The notes under the pieces are model-generated. The model had not been told where the DNA came from. It made no database searches and saw nothing but the letters and a program-made list of their open reading frames with translations. From an uncultured Muribaculaceae bacterium (lineage in GTDB: Bacteria; Bacteroidota; Bacteroidia; Bacteroidales; Muribaculaceae): 8,884 bases of DNA. The stretch is from contig CAJUHM010000064.1 of NCBI GenBank assembly GCA_910586475.1, positions 1-8,884 on the forward strand. Direction: 5' to 3'. Each line of letters opens with the position of its first letter. Position 1 is the stretch's first letter. A program made the translations under genes and the position numbers. Of this stretch, positions 1-6,717 are shown in pieces.

Positions 1-408
1 GTCGAGCATAGTCTGCGAGGGGTGCTGGTTTGCACCGTCGCCGGCGTTGATGATTGGTGTGTCGGTGACTTCTGTCGCGTAGCGTGCGGCCCCTTCGAGG
101 TAGTGGCGCATGATGATCAGGTCGACGTAGTTGCTGACCATTTTGATAGTGTCCTTAAGGGTTTCGCCTTTGGAGGAGCTGGTTGTCGAAGCGTCGGAAA
201 AACCGATTATTCGTCCGCCGAGGCGGTTGACTGCTGTCTCGAAGCTGAGGCGTGTGCGAGTGGATGGTTCAAAAAAAAGAGTCGCCACAACCTTCCCGTC
301 GAGGATTTTATGGTTGGGGTGCTCTTCGAAGAACCGAGCTCGCTCGAGAAGGTCGAGAATCTCGTCGCGCGAGATGTCGTCGATTGAAACGAGGCTGTTA
401 GTGTTCAT
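1..408 (-). CDS. pyrB: Aspartate carbamoyltransferase catalytic subunit, N-terminal part (runs off the left edge)
   Basis: Transfers the carbamoyl group from carbamoyl phosphate to L-aspartate, the committed step of pyrimidine synthesis, in the cytoplasm. Translating the minus strand from the ATG at 408-406 gives 136 open codons to the window edge, less than half of the usual length of about 305. Seen in the sequence: the carbamoyl-phosphate motif FEPSTRTR at residues 46-53, the loop motif SKGETLKDT at 79-87, MRH at 100-102 and the GDGANQHPSQT segment at 123-133. The last matches the region of E. coli PyrB that holds His134 and Gln137. FEPSTRTR separates it from ornithine carbamoyltransferase less well than the HPSQ segment does, and both fit ATCase. 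A run of eight T encodes L-F-F just before the motif, and the frame is intact across it. A -7 promoter element lies 45 bp upstream. pyrI often follows in this phylum but would lie outside the window. Confidence 0.96.
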   Translation of the reverse strand, partial: MNTNSLVSIDDISRDEILDLLERARFFEEHPNHKILDGKVVATLFFEPSTRTRLSFETAVNRLGGRIIGFSDASTTSSSKGETLKDTIKMVSNYVDLIIMRHYLEGAARYATEVTDTPIINAGDGANQHPSQTMLD

Positions 409-452
409 TGCTCAAACCTGTGGGAGATGATTGGAATGATGGATTTTGTTTG

Positions 453-460
453 CAAAGTTA
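453..460 (-). promoter_or_regulatory. Bacteroidota-type -7 promoter element for pyrB
   Basis: On the minus strand the element reads TAACTTTG, an exact match to the Bacteroidota consensus TAnnTTTG. It lies 45 bp upstream of the pyrB ATG, so transcription would start near 446 with a leader of about 38 nt. I see no clear TTTG -33 element at the expected 19-21 bp spacing, so the call rests on the -7 box and its position. There is no Shine-Dalgarno-like sequence before the ATG, which is common in this phylum. Confidence 0.6.
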
Positions 461-675
461 CTATTTTTAATCCACAATCCACTAAGAAACTGTTTGAAAG
501 TTAGTCCGAAATTATTTATATGATGAATCTTGTCGGTCGATTGAGGTCTTGCAGGGGTTGTCTGCTCTGGGTCCGACCGGTCACGATGTCCGCGTCGCTT
601 CCTGCGTCAGTCTTCATAAAAGGCCCGGCAATCCTTCTGTTGTGGGGGGCGCAGGATGGTGTCCGAAGGATGCAG

Positions 676-723
676 GCTGCCCCCGGAGACCGGTCGGGGA
701 GGGACGGTTTTTCCGGGGGCAGC
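676..723 (-). terminator. Perfect 12-bp inverted repeat downstream of the galactosidase, possible 3' hairpin
   Basis: The arms GCTGCCCCCGGA (676-687) and TCCGGGGGCAGC (712-723) are exact reverse complements around a 24-nt loop. Inside the loop ACCG (689-692) can pair with CGGT (705-708), which lengthens the stem. The structure begins 26 bp after the galactosidase stop codon, a usual place for a transcript end. No U-tract follows on the minus strand, so it is not a textbook intrinsic terminator. It may instead protect the 3' end or work with Rho. A short T-run (CCTTTT) occurs further down, near 619-624, after a weaker hairpin. Confidence 0.45.
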
Positions 724-748
724 GACAGTTATGGAGTGTGGTGTGGGG

Positions 749-3700
749 TCAGGGTCTGATCAGGACTTTCCGGCCGTTGATGATGTAGATTCCGGGAGCG
801 GGGTCACCTTTTATCCGACGGCCCATGAGGTCGAAGATGACCGGAGCTGTCCCGAAGCCGGTGTCGGCGGGGAGTCCGTCGGCGATGTTGGCGGGGGCGA
901 CGATGTCGACCGGGATGTCGATTGCCTGTCCTTCGTAGATGTCAGTCGCGTCGGGTCCGGAAAGCGGTTTCCATGCGTTCTGGTAGATCACTCTTATGCG
1001 TGCTTTCCGGGGATGAATTCCAGAGGGAACGTCGAGGGTGTGGTCGATGTTGAGCACGGAGTAGTAGTTGGCGGTGACGTTGTTGGTGGGCGGCATTTCG
1101 CCATAGGTGGCTGCAAGCTCGAACTGGCCGTCGCCGTCCCAGTCGGTGTAGATGTGGGCCTGGTTGTAGCGGAGGTCCTGTCTTACGGAGGTCGGACTGC
1201 CGAGGTCGTTGGCTTCGAGGATCAGGCTGAAAGATGTGGCGGGTGCGACCTGAAGTCCTCGTTCGGCAAGGGTGAAGACTGATGTGGGGCATTCGTTCCA
1301 GCTCTGGGCGATGTCCGAGATGGCTCGTGATGTCGAGATTTTTCTGACATATGCCTGGCGCTGGCTGTGGAGCGATCCTGCGGGGGTGGAGTAGTCGGCT
1401 TCGATGTCGGGGTCGCGGTCGAGCACTATGAATTCGATGTCATAGGCTACGCCTTCTCTGACGTCGGTAGCGTTTGGCCCCGAAAGGGAGTTCCATGCGT
1501 TCTGGTAGATGATTCGCAGGCGTCCTCGGCCGGATGTGTTGTCGGCCGGAATTTCGACATCCTGACTGATGTTCATGACGACGTCGTAGTTTCCGGCGAC
1601 GTTGTCGTCCGGCGGGGTTGCACCGATGGTGCCGATCTGGGTGAATTCACCTGTTCCGTAGCCGTCGAGATAGATGTAGGCGGTGTTGTAGCGGAGGTCC
1701 TGCATGACAGATCCTTTCGAACCGAGGTCGTTGGCTGAGAAGTTGAATGTGACGGTTGTGCCGGCGATTATCTGTGGTGTCTGGTCGATCAGAGTGTAGA
1801 ATGCGTCGGGCCGTCCGTTGGCGGTGAAGTCGATGTCGGCGTAGGCACCGGTGGTCGTTATGCGGCTGATGTAGGCGTTTCCGCCGGCGTGGAGTGAGCC
1901 ATCCGGAATTGAGTACTGGACAGATCCGTCGGGCGCAACGAGGCTGATCCGGAAGTCATAGACGCGTCCTTCGGTGACCGGACCGGATGCTGCCGGCGTT
2001 CCGCTGTCGAAGACCAGACGGGCGCGGTAGCTTCCGGCGGGGGTCCCTTCGGGTACGTTTATTGTCCATCTGCCGGCAGATGCCGGAGCTATCCGTTCGT
2101 CGTCGTCAAAGATGAAGTCTCTGTTGAAGTCGACCCATAGGGCGGCGTTGGCCGGGGCGCTGAATCGTGCGCTGAGTGTCGCACCGTTTCCGCTGTATGG
2201 CATTTCGACGGTCTGATCGGAAATAAGAGTGTAGAGGCCTTCGGGGGCGGAGTCGGCGAAATAGTCGAGGTCGGTGTAGGCGCCATCAGTGAAGATTGCT
2301 GTCGCGTAGGCGTCAGAGGCAGTGCCTTCGGGAACGGTGTAGCCAGCTCCGGCAGAGAACAGGGGTGTGAACCGCAGTCTGTTGGAGTAGGTGCCGTTCG
2401 CGGGAACTTTATATTTGTCGAGTGTGCCCGGTCCGCAGGATGCATTTCCGATGCCGCGCTGCATGTAGTCCAGGTGGAGGAAAACTTCGGGGTGCGTTTC
2501 GAGCTGGAAGTCGTGGGCAGCTTTGATGAAGTCTTGTTCGTGGGCGTGGAGGGCCGAGAAGCTGACGCTGCCTTCGGTCTCGATCAGCATTCCGAATCCG
2601 TCGTCGTTGGTCAGGCGGAGTGAGCGGAGTTCTTCGCGGTTGCCCATTGTCTGGGGTCGTACGAAGTGTTCGGCCATGTCGGTGACTGTCGTTTTGTAGA
2701 CGGCTGCCAGGGAGCCGGTCTTTCGGTCAACGAAGTTGGCCATCGGTCCGCGGGCGAAGTATTCGACGTTTTCAAGGCCCGGCGTGGCTACCAATCCGAG
2801 TCCAAGGCGGTTGATCGATCCGGAGGCGGGGGAATATGTGGTCTGGAGGTCCATGATGCCGTTGCTGTGGATTGTGTAGGCGGTGGTGTAGGAGCAGAAT
2901 CCGGAAGCGGAGTAGCTGCATGTGATTCTGACGGCTGAGGCTCCGTCGGCTGATCCATTAATGAATTCGACGGTCGGGGCGTCTGCCTTGAACTGGGGTG
3001 TAGACATGCTCGCTGGTGGTGTCGACGCGTCGTTTTCGATCCAACGGAGGTTGTCGAATTTCGGTCCGCGTCCTTCGGAGATCATCTCTTCTCCTTGATA
3101 TCTCATCGAGACGAGATAGCCTTGTCTGTCAAACTGCATGCTGAATCCGACTCCGCTGACGGTGGTCGCTTCGTCGGTCTGGGCGACTTTTAGGCTTTGG
3201 TCGCCCTGTGTGATTTCGGGAAGCGGCGGGCGTTTGGAGATCGAGAACTGCTGTGCGGCGACTTCATGTCCGGCGTCGGCCCAGTCGGAGGGTTCTTTGG
3301 TGACGAACCGGAGGTTCAGGAGGTATTCGGCCTGATCGTCGGGCTTAGTGGTGTAGGGTACGGTGAGGGTTCCTTCGTCTTCGGAGGCTACGTTGAAGTC
3401 TGTTATCAGTCCGTTTTCGACGTCGATGCCGTTGCGGCTAACGCTCCAGGCGATGTTGAAGCCGGAGAGGTCGATGAAGTCATATGTGTTTCGGACAGAA
3501 AGGCTTCTGGAGTCGGCCGAGAAGTCTGTCATCTTGATGTAGCGGTAGACGTGTTTTACTTCGGCGAGTTTTGCTGTCGGTTCTCTTAGCGGGCCTACGA
3601 TGCCGTTTGAGCAGAAGTTGCCCTGGTGGGGTCCGGAGAAGTCGTAGCCGGTGTAGAATCCTTTAATGTTGCCGTTTTTGATCTCGTCGGGGTGGTATAT

Positions 3701-5479
3701 AGCCTGATCGACCCAGTCCCAGATGCATCCACCGATGGTCCGGTTGCTCTCTTCGATATATTCCCAGTAGTCCGACAGGTTGCCGATCGCTTGTCCCATG
3801 GCATGGGCGTATTCGCAGATGAAGTGTGGGCGGTTGTCGGCCTGGTGGTCGATTCCAGACATTTGCGTCATGCTCGGATACATGACGGAGGTCATGTCGG
3901 TGTAGGTCCATGTTCCCTGTCCTTCATAGTGGATCATGCGGTTGTCGAGAGCGCGTACGGCGTTGTAGCAGTCCCGGAAGTTGATTCCGCAAGCGCTTTC
4001 GTTGCCGAGCGACCAGAAGATCACCGAAGGGTGGTTGCGGTCGCGGAGCACCATGCGCTCTTCGCGGTCGACAAAAGCGTCTTTCCATGAGGTGTTGTTG
4101 CTCAGGCTTGTCAGGGCGTGGCATTCCAGATCGGCCTCATCCATTACGTAGATGCCGAAGTGGTCGAGCATGGCATACATTTTTGCCGCGTTGGGGTAGT
4201 GGCTGGTGCGCAGGGTGTTGATGTTGTTCTGTTTGAACATCGTGACGTCCTTGAGCATCGTTTCCATGTCGAGTGCGCGTCCGAGCAGCGGATGGGAGTC
4301 GTGGCGGTTGGTTCCCTTGAAGAGTACTTTTTTGCCGTTGATGTGGACGAATTTTCCGACCTGCTCGATGTGGCGGAATCCGTATTTGGTGCTGAACGCT
4401 TCGGTCTCTTTACCGTTGCTGTCCTTGAGCGAGACGACCACCGAGTAGAGGTTGGGGGTTTCGGCAGTCCACAGCTGGAGGCCAGAGAGCGATGCGGTGA
4501 ATGTCAGTTTCTTTTCATCGCCGCTTGCGAGTGAGGAGATGGTCTGGGCGGGAAACTGGTGGGCGGTCGATCCGTCGGGGGCGATGAGTCTCACTTCGGC
4601 CGAGACGCTGCTCGATGCGGAGGCTCGGTTGGCGATGTCGAGCTCTACTTTTATCGAGCCCGACCGGAAGCCGGCGGCTTCAGAGAGTTCGGAAGTTATG
4701 TAGTGGTCGCGAACGAATGTGTTCGGGACGGCGGTCAGTGTGACGTCGCGGTAGATGCCGCTCATGCGGAACATGTCCTGATCTTCGAGATAGGATCCGT
4801 CGCACCAGCGGAATACCTGCACGGCAAGAGTGTTTGAGCCTTTGCGCGCCTGCTGGGAGATGTCGAATTCGTGGTCGGTGTTGGCCGCCTGTGTGTAGCC
4901 GACGAACTGTCCGTTGACCCAGACGTAGGCAGCGGAATATATGCCTCCGAAGTTCAGCAGGAGCCGATGGTTGTCCCATGAGTCGGGGACGTCGAATGTG
5001 GTCACGTATGATCCGACGGGGTTGACTCCATAGTCGGAGTAGGAGTAGTGGCGGCGTATGTAGGGAGGATTGGTTGCGAACGGGTAGGCGACGTTGACAT
5101 ACAGCGGCATGTCATAGCCGTGCATTTCCCAGTTTGACGGGACGGTCAGGTCGTCCCAGTCGCTGACGTCATATCCTTCTTTGTAGAAGTCAGTAGGGCG
5201 TTGCGACGGCTGGCTGACAAGGTTGAATTTCCAGGTTCCGTTAAGTAGCTTTACTCTCGACGATTTGGGGGTTACCCACGGGGTCGCGAAAAATTCTTTG
5301 TCGGCATTGAGTTCACTGACGTCGGCGTAGGGCACTTTAGTCGCGTGGGCTGTTTCTTTGTTGACTGCGAAAACCGTCTGGTCTTCCCAGTAGTCGTCCC
5401 AAGTGGTCTGTGCGGCAGACGAAATGAGGGGAAGTGCCGCTGCGAGCAACGACAAGCATAAATGCGTCGGTTTAATCAT
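749..5479 (-). CDS. Secreted LacZ-type family 2 beta-galactosidase with three GEVED-like repeats and a sorting tail
   Basis: A predicted retaining exo-beta-galactosidase of glycoside hydrolase family 2, 1576 residues against about 1020 for E. coli LacZ. Residues 1-23 look like a signal peptide (cleavage before Q24). The order that follows is: sugar-binding sandwich about 70-250, immunoglobulin-like domain about 255-370, TIM barrel about 372-650, linker sandwich about 665-750, and C-terminal galactosidase domain about 775-1042. By my alignment the LacZ active-site residues are all present: N129, D227, H393, H427, Mg ligands E452 and H454, acid/base E494 in LGNES, Y534, nucleophile E556 in ICEYAHAMG, H559 and W587. 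The spacing H393-H427-E452 equals that in E. coli. Residues 1047-1528 are three beta-sandwich repeats, and the tail FDLMGRRI...PGIYIINGRK resembles a type IX secretion sorting domain. The likely location is therefore the cell surface or outside. No SusC/D or regulator adjoins it. Galactosidase activity is well supported; the natural substrate is unknown. Confidence 0.95.
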   Translation of the reverse strand: MIKPTHLCLSLLAAALPLISSAAQTTWDDYWEDQTVFAVNKETAHATKVPYADVSELNADKEFFATPWVTPKSSRVKLLNGTWKFNLVSQPSQRPTDFYKEGYDVSDWDDLTVPSNWEMHGYDMPLYVNVAYPFATNPPYIRRHYSYSDYGVNPVGSYVTTFDVPDSWDNHRLLLNFGGIYSAAYVWVNGQFVGYTQAANTDHEFDISQQARKGSNTLAVQVFRWCDGSYLEDQDMFRMSGIYRDVTLTAVPNTFVRDHYITSELSEAAGFRSGSIKVELDIANRASASSSVSAEVRLIAPDGSTAHQFPAQTISSLASGDEKKLTFTASLSGLQLWTAETPNLYSVVVSLKDSNGKETEAFSTKYGFRHIEQVGKFVHINGKKVLFKGTNRHDSHPLLGRALDMETMLKDVTMFKQNNINTLRTSHYPNAAKMYAMLDHFGIYVMDEADLECHALTSLSNNTSWKDAFVDREERMVLRDRNHPSVIFWSLGNESACGINFRDCYNAVRALDNRMIHYEGQGTWTYTDMTSVMYPSMTQMSGIDHQADNRPHFICEYAHAMGQAIGNLSDYWEYIEESNRTIGGCIWDWVDQAIYHPDEIKNGNIKGFYTGYDFSGPHQGNFCSNGIVGPLREPTAKLAEVKHVYRYIKMTDFSADSRSLSVRNTYDFIDLSGFNIAWSVSRNGIDVENGLITDFNVASEDEGTLTVPYTTKPDDQAEYLLNLRFVTKEPSDWADAGHEVAAQQFSISKRPPLPEITQGDQSLKVAQTDEATTVSGVGFSMQFDRQGYLVSMRYQGEEMISEGRGPKFDNLRWIENDASTPPASMSTPQFKADAPTVEFINGSADGASAVRITCSYSASGFCSYTTAYTIHSNGIMDLQTTYSPASGSINRLGLGLVATPGLENVEYFARGPMANFVDRKTGSLAAVYKTTVTDMAEHFVRPQTMGNREELRSLRLTNDDGFGMLIETEGSVSFSALHAHEQDFIKAAHDFQLETHPEVFLHLDYMQRGIGNASCGPGTLDKYKVPANGTYSNRLRFTPLFSAGAGYTVPEGTASDAYATAIFTDGAYTDLDYFADSAPEGLYTLISDQTVEMPYSGNGATLSARFSAPANAALWVDFNRDFIFDDDERIAPASAGRWTINVPEGTPAGSYRARLVFDSGTPAASGPVTEGRVYDFRISLVAPDGSVQYSIPDGSLHAGGNAYISRITTTGAYADIDFTANGRPDAFYTLIDQTPQIIAGTTVTFNFSANDLGSKGSVMQDLRYNTAYIYLDGYGTGEFTQIGTIGATPPDDNVAGNYDVVMNISQDVEIPADNTSGRGRLRIIYQNAWNSLSGPNATDVREGVAYDIEFIVLDRDPDIEADYSTPAGSLHSQRQAYVRKISTSRAISDIAQSWNECPTSVFTLAERGLQVAPATSFSLILEANDLGSPTSVRQDLRYNQAHIYTDWDGDGQFELAATYGEMPPTNNVTANYYSVLNIDHTLDVPSGIHPRKARIRVIYQNAWKPLSGPDATDIYEGQAIDIPVDIVAPANIADGLPADTGFGTAPVIFDLMGRRIKGDPAPGIYIINGRKVLIRP
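878..1921 (-). repeat. Tandem 522-bp duplication encoding two 174-residue C-terminal repeats
   Basis: Residues 1187-1360 (bases 1400-1921) and 1361-1534 (bases 878-1399) align at a constant offset of 174 codons with no gap over the first 165 or so residues. About 44% are identical by hand count. Both copies contain DLRYN, PP..NV..NY, IYQNAW, LSGP.ATD and EG.A.DI. At the DNA level, 20 identical bases occur at 969-988 and 1491-1510, and 18 at 1163-1180 and 1685-1702, both exactly 522 bp apart. An older, shorter third copy precedes them (residues 1047-1186) and shares the opening Y[ST].P.G and the block ending in YTLI. The sandwich pattern and the EG..YDF-like end resemble GEVED domains. Confidence 0.85.
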
Positions 5480-5481
5480 GG

Positions 5482-5532
5482 CTTTATTCGGTTCAGTAAG
5501 ATGTTAATAGTGATTGGTTGTTCTTTATTCGG
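5482..5532 (-). repeat. 10-bp direct repeat in the galactosidase leader
   Basis: CCGAATAAAG on the minus strand occurs twice, at 5491-5482 and 5532-5523, 41 bp apart. The upstream copy directly follows the -7 element, at the expected transcription start. The downstream copy ends 2 bp before the ATG at 5479. The pair therefore brackets nearly the whole leader. It could be a regulator or RNA-binding site, or chance in an AT-rich stretch. Confidence 0.4.
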
Positions 5533-5540
5533 CAAAGCTA
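5533..5540 (-). promoter_or_regulatory. Bacteroidota-type -7 promoter element for the galactosidase
   Basis: TAGCTTTG on the minus strand matches TAnnTTTG exactly. It lies 54 bp upstream of the galactosidase ATG, giving a predicted leader of about 45-50 nt. The -33 region is a T-rich stretch (TGTTTTTT) and not a clean TTTG at the usual spacing, so basal strength may be modest. Confidence 0.6.
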
Positions 5541-5698
5541 CGAAATAATATTGTAAAAAACATGGATAAGCTGTTCTTTTTTCTGATTCATAGCGTCTGA
5601 GGAAGTCTGGTGCGAGAGTGTGGAGAGAGTCGTTTTGGTGGCGCGCGATTGTCGCGGAGTGATTGTGCGAAAAAAAACGATGGAAAAACGGGCGGTTG

Positions 5699-5730
5699 TT
5701 TGGTTAAGTGGTGGAGAATCACTAACTTTG
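5699..5730 (+). promoter_or_regulatory. Full Bacteroidota-type promoter for rplM
   Basis: TTTG at 5699-5702 and TAACTTTG at 5723-5730 are separated by exactly 20 bp, matching both the -33 and -7 consensus elements of the Bacteroidota housekeeping sigma factor. This is the best promoter in the window, as expected for a ribosomal protein operon. Transcription should begin near 5737, leaving a leader of about 105 nt before the rplM start. Confidence 0.8.
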
Positions 5731-5736
5731 CAGTCC

Positions 5737-5842
5737 GATTATATCCAGTAATAGAATCGACCGGCGCCAAAAGGATGCTTCTTGGCCGGGCATCGTTGCG
5801 GCAATGGTATTTGTTAATTTATTTATAATTAATCAGTTAAAA
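5737..5842 (+). promoter_or_regulatory. rplM leader with two possible hairpins (candidate L13 autoregulatory site)
   Basis: The leader can form a GC-rich stem: CCGG (5761-5764) with CCGG (5786-5789), then CCAA (5767-5770) with TTGG (5782-5785), topped by AAG/CTT around a GATG loop. A second, AT-rich hairpin pairs TTAATT (5814-5819) with AATTAA (5827-5832) and ends 10 bases before the GTG start, where it could affect ribosome access. L13 is known to repress its own operon in E. coli; that this leader does the same is inference from structure and position only. Confidence 0.35.
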
Positions 5843-6322
5843 GTGGATACTTTAAGCTACAAAACCGTAACCCCCAGCGCGAAAAGCGTTGAACAGGAGT
5901 GGCTCCTTATCGATGCCACCGACCAGCATCTCGGTCGTCTTTGCTCTAAAGTTGCGAAGATTCTTCGCGGCAAGAACAAGCCGAGCTATTCGCCTAACCT
6001 TGAAATGGGCGACAATGTCATTATCATCAATGCCGAAAAATGCGTTCTCACCGGCAAAAAGATGACAGATCGTGAATATCTGAGCTACACCGGCTATCCC
6101 GGCGGACAGCGCGTGGCTACCCCTGAAGTGCTGATGAAGAAATCCTTCAACAAGCATCTTAAGGCAGGCTACAACCCTCTCTATATCAAAGTCATGAAGG
6201 GTATGCTTCCCAAGAACCGTCTTGGCCGTCGTCTGATCGAGAACATGCACGTGTACAATGGTCCGAACCATCCTCACGAAGCTCAGAATCCTAAAGTAAT
6301 TGACATCAACAAGGTAAAATAA
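5843..6322 (+). CDS. rplM: 50S ribosomal protein L13 (uL13)
   Basis: L13 is an early-assembly protein of the large ribosomal subunit that binds 23S rRNA. From the GTG at 5843 the product is 159 residues, beginning VDTLSYKT as in Bacteroidales L13 proteins. I chose this over the in-frame ATG at 5804, which would add 13 residues (MVFVNLFIINQLK) encoded by AT-rich leader sequence and foreign to the family. Family marks are WLLIDATDQHLGRL (20-33), GDNVIIINAEK (56-66), YTGYPGGQR (82-90), KGMLPKNRLGRR (119-130) and the ending HEAQNPKVIDI (145-155). The segment between PEVL and VMKGML (about 98-117) is some 6-9 residues longer than I recall for B. thetaiotaomicron or E. coli. rpsI follows after 8 nt, so the two are almost certainly co-transcribed. 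Confidence 0.96.
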   Translation: MDTLSYKTVTPSAKSVEQEWLLIDATDQHLGRLCSKVAKILRGKNKPSYSPNLEMGDNVIIINAEKCVLTGKKMTDREYLSYTGYPGGQRVATPEVLMKKSFNKHLKAGYNPLYIKVMKGMLPKNRLGRRLIENMHVYNGPNHPHEAQNPKVIDINKVK

Positions 6323-6330
6323 TCTGAAGT

Positions 6331-6717
6331 ATGGAAAAAGTTAATGCAGTTGGCCGTCGTAAGGCCGCCGTGGCACGCGTGATTGTCGGCGAAGGCAATG
6401 GTACAATCATCATCAACAAGCGTCCTCTGGAAGTTTACTTCCCCTCTTCGATACTTCAGTATATCGTTAAGCAGCCTCTGAGCGCTCTTGACTGTGCTGA
6501 AAAATATGACATCAAAGTCAATCTTGACGGTGGTGGCTACAAAGGTCAGGCAGAAGCTCTCCGTCTGGCAATCGCCCGTGCACTCGTTAAGATCAACGCA
6601 GACGACAAGGCGGTTCTCCGCGCACATGGCTTCATGACCCGTGACCCGCGTGCTGTAGAACGTAAGAAACCCGGTCAGCCGAAAGCACGCAAGCGCTTCC
6701 AGTTCTCAAAGCGTTAA
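6331..6717 (+). CDS. rpsI: 30S ribosomal protein S9 (uS9)
   Basis: S9 sits in the head of the small subunit, and its C-terminal tail reaches the P-site tRNA. The 128-residue product has the normal length. It opens with the VGRRKAAVARV block (7-17), carries the family signature GGGYKGQAEALRLAIARAL (67-85) and ends in the basic tail KARKRFQFSKR with the conserved final Lys-Arg. Only 8 nt separate it from the rplM stop codon, without a Shine-Dalgarno match. This fits translation in tandem with L13, the standard bacterial pairing. A 149-nt spacer follows before rpsB. Confidence 0.98.
   Translation: MEKVNAVGRRKAAVARVIVGEGNGTIIINKRPLEVYFPSSILQYIVKQPLSALDCAEKYDIKVNLDGGGYKGQAEALRLAIARALVKINADDKAVLRAHGFMTRDPRAVERKKPGQPKARKRFQFSKR

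Larger units (their letters stand above)
409..748. other. Non-coding spacer between the galactosidase and pyrB
   Basis: These 340 bases lie between two genes transcribed in the same (minus) direction. The pyrB side (409-520) is AT-rich and holds the promoter. The galactosidase side (about 540-748) is GC-rich and holds an inverted repeat at 676-723, a weaker one at 631-637/665-671, and two copies of the 8-bp palindrome GACCGGTC at 575-582 and 688-695. The open frames crossing it on the plus strand look like chance: they show no recognisable protein composition and run antisense into the galactosidase gene. Confidence 0.6.
5480..5842. other. Divergent control region between the galactosidase and rplM
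   Basis: This 363-bp gap separates genes that point away from each other. From left to right it holds the galactosidase leader with its 10-bp direct repeat, the galactosidase -7 element, about 160 bp with no recognisable gene or element apart from A/T runs and a short CGCGA/TCGCG hairpin near 5643-5655, the rplM promoter, and the rplM leader. The two promoters do not overlap, so coupled control is not required by the layout. Confidence 0.7.

Noticed and set aside
271..278. Run of eight A (eight T in pyrB) as a possible frameshift or slippage site
   Set aside because: The reading frame is intact across it and the encoded LFFEPSTRTR is the normal conserved sequence. A programmed event is not needed to explain anything.
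656..1282. A 208-codon open frame on the plus strand opposite the end of the galactosidase gene
   Set aside because: It is antisense to strongly supported coding sequence, has a Gly/Val/Asp-rich composition typical of a reverse-strand shadow, and has no recognisable domain. The other plus-strand frames inside 749-5479 were rejected for the same reason.
5804..5842. Upstream ATG giving L13 a 13-residue N-terminal extension
   Set aside because: The extra residues are encoded by the AT-rich leader and hairpin and are absent from the family. The GTG at 5843 restores the usual Bacteroidales N-terminus.
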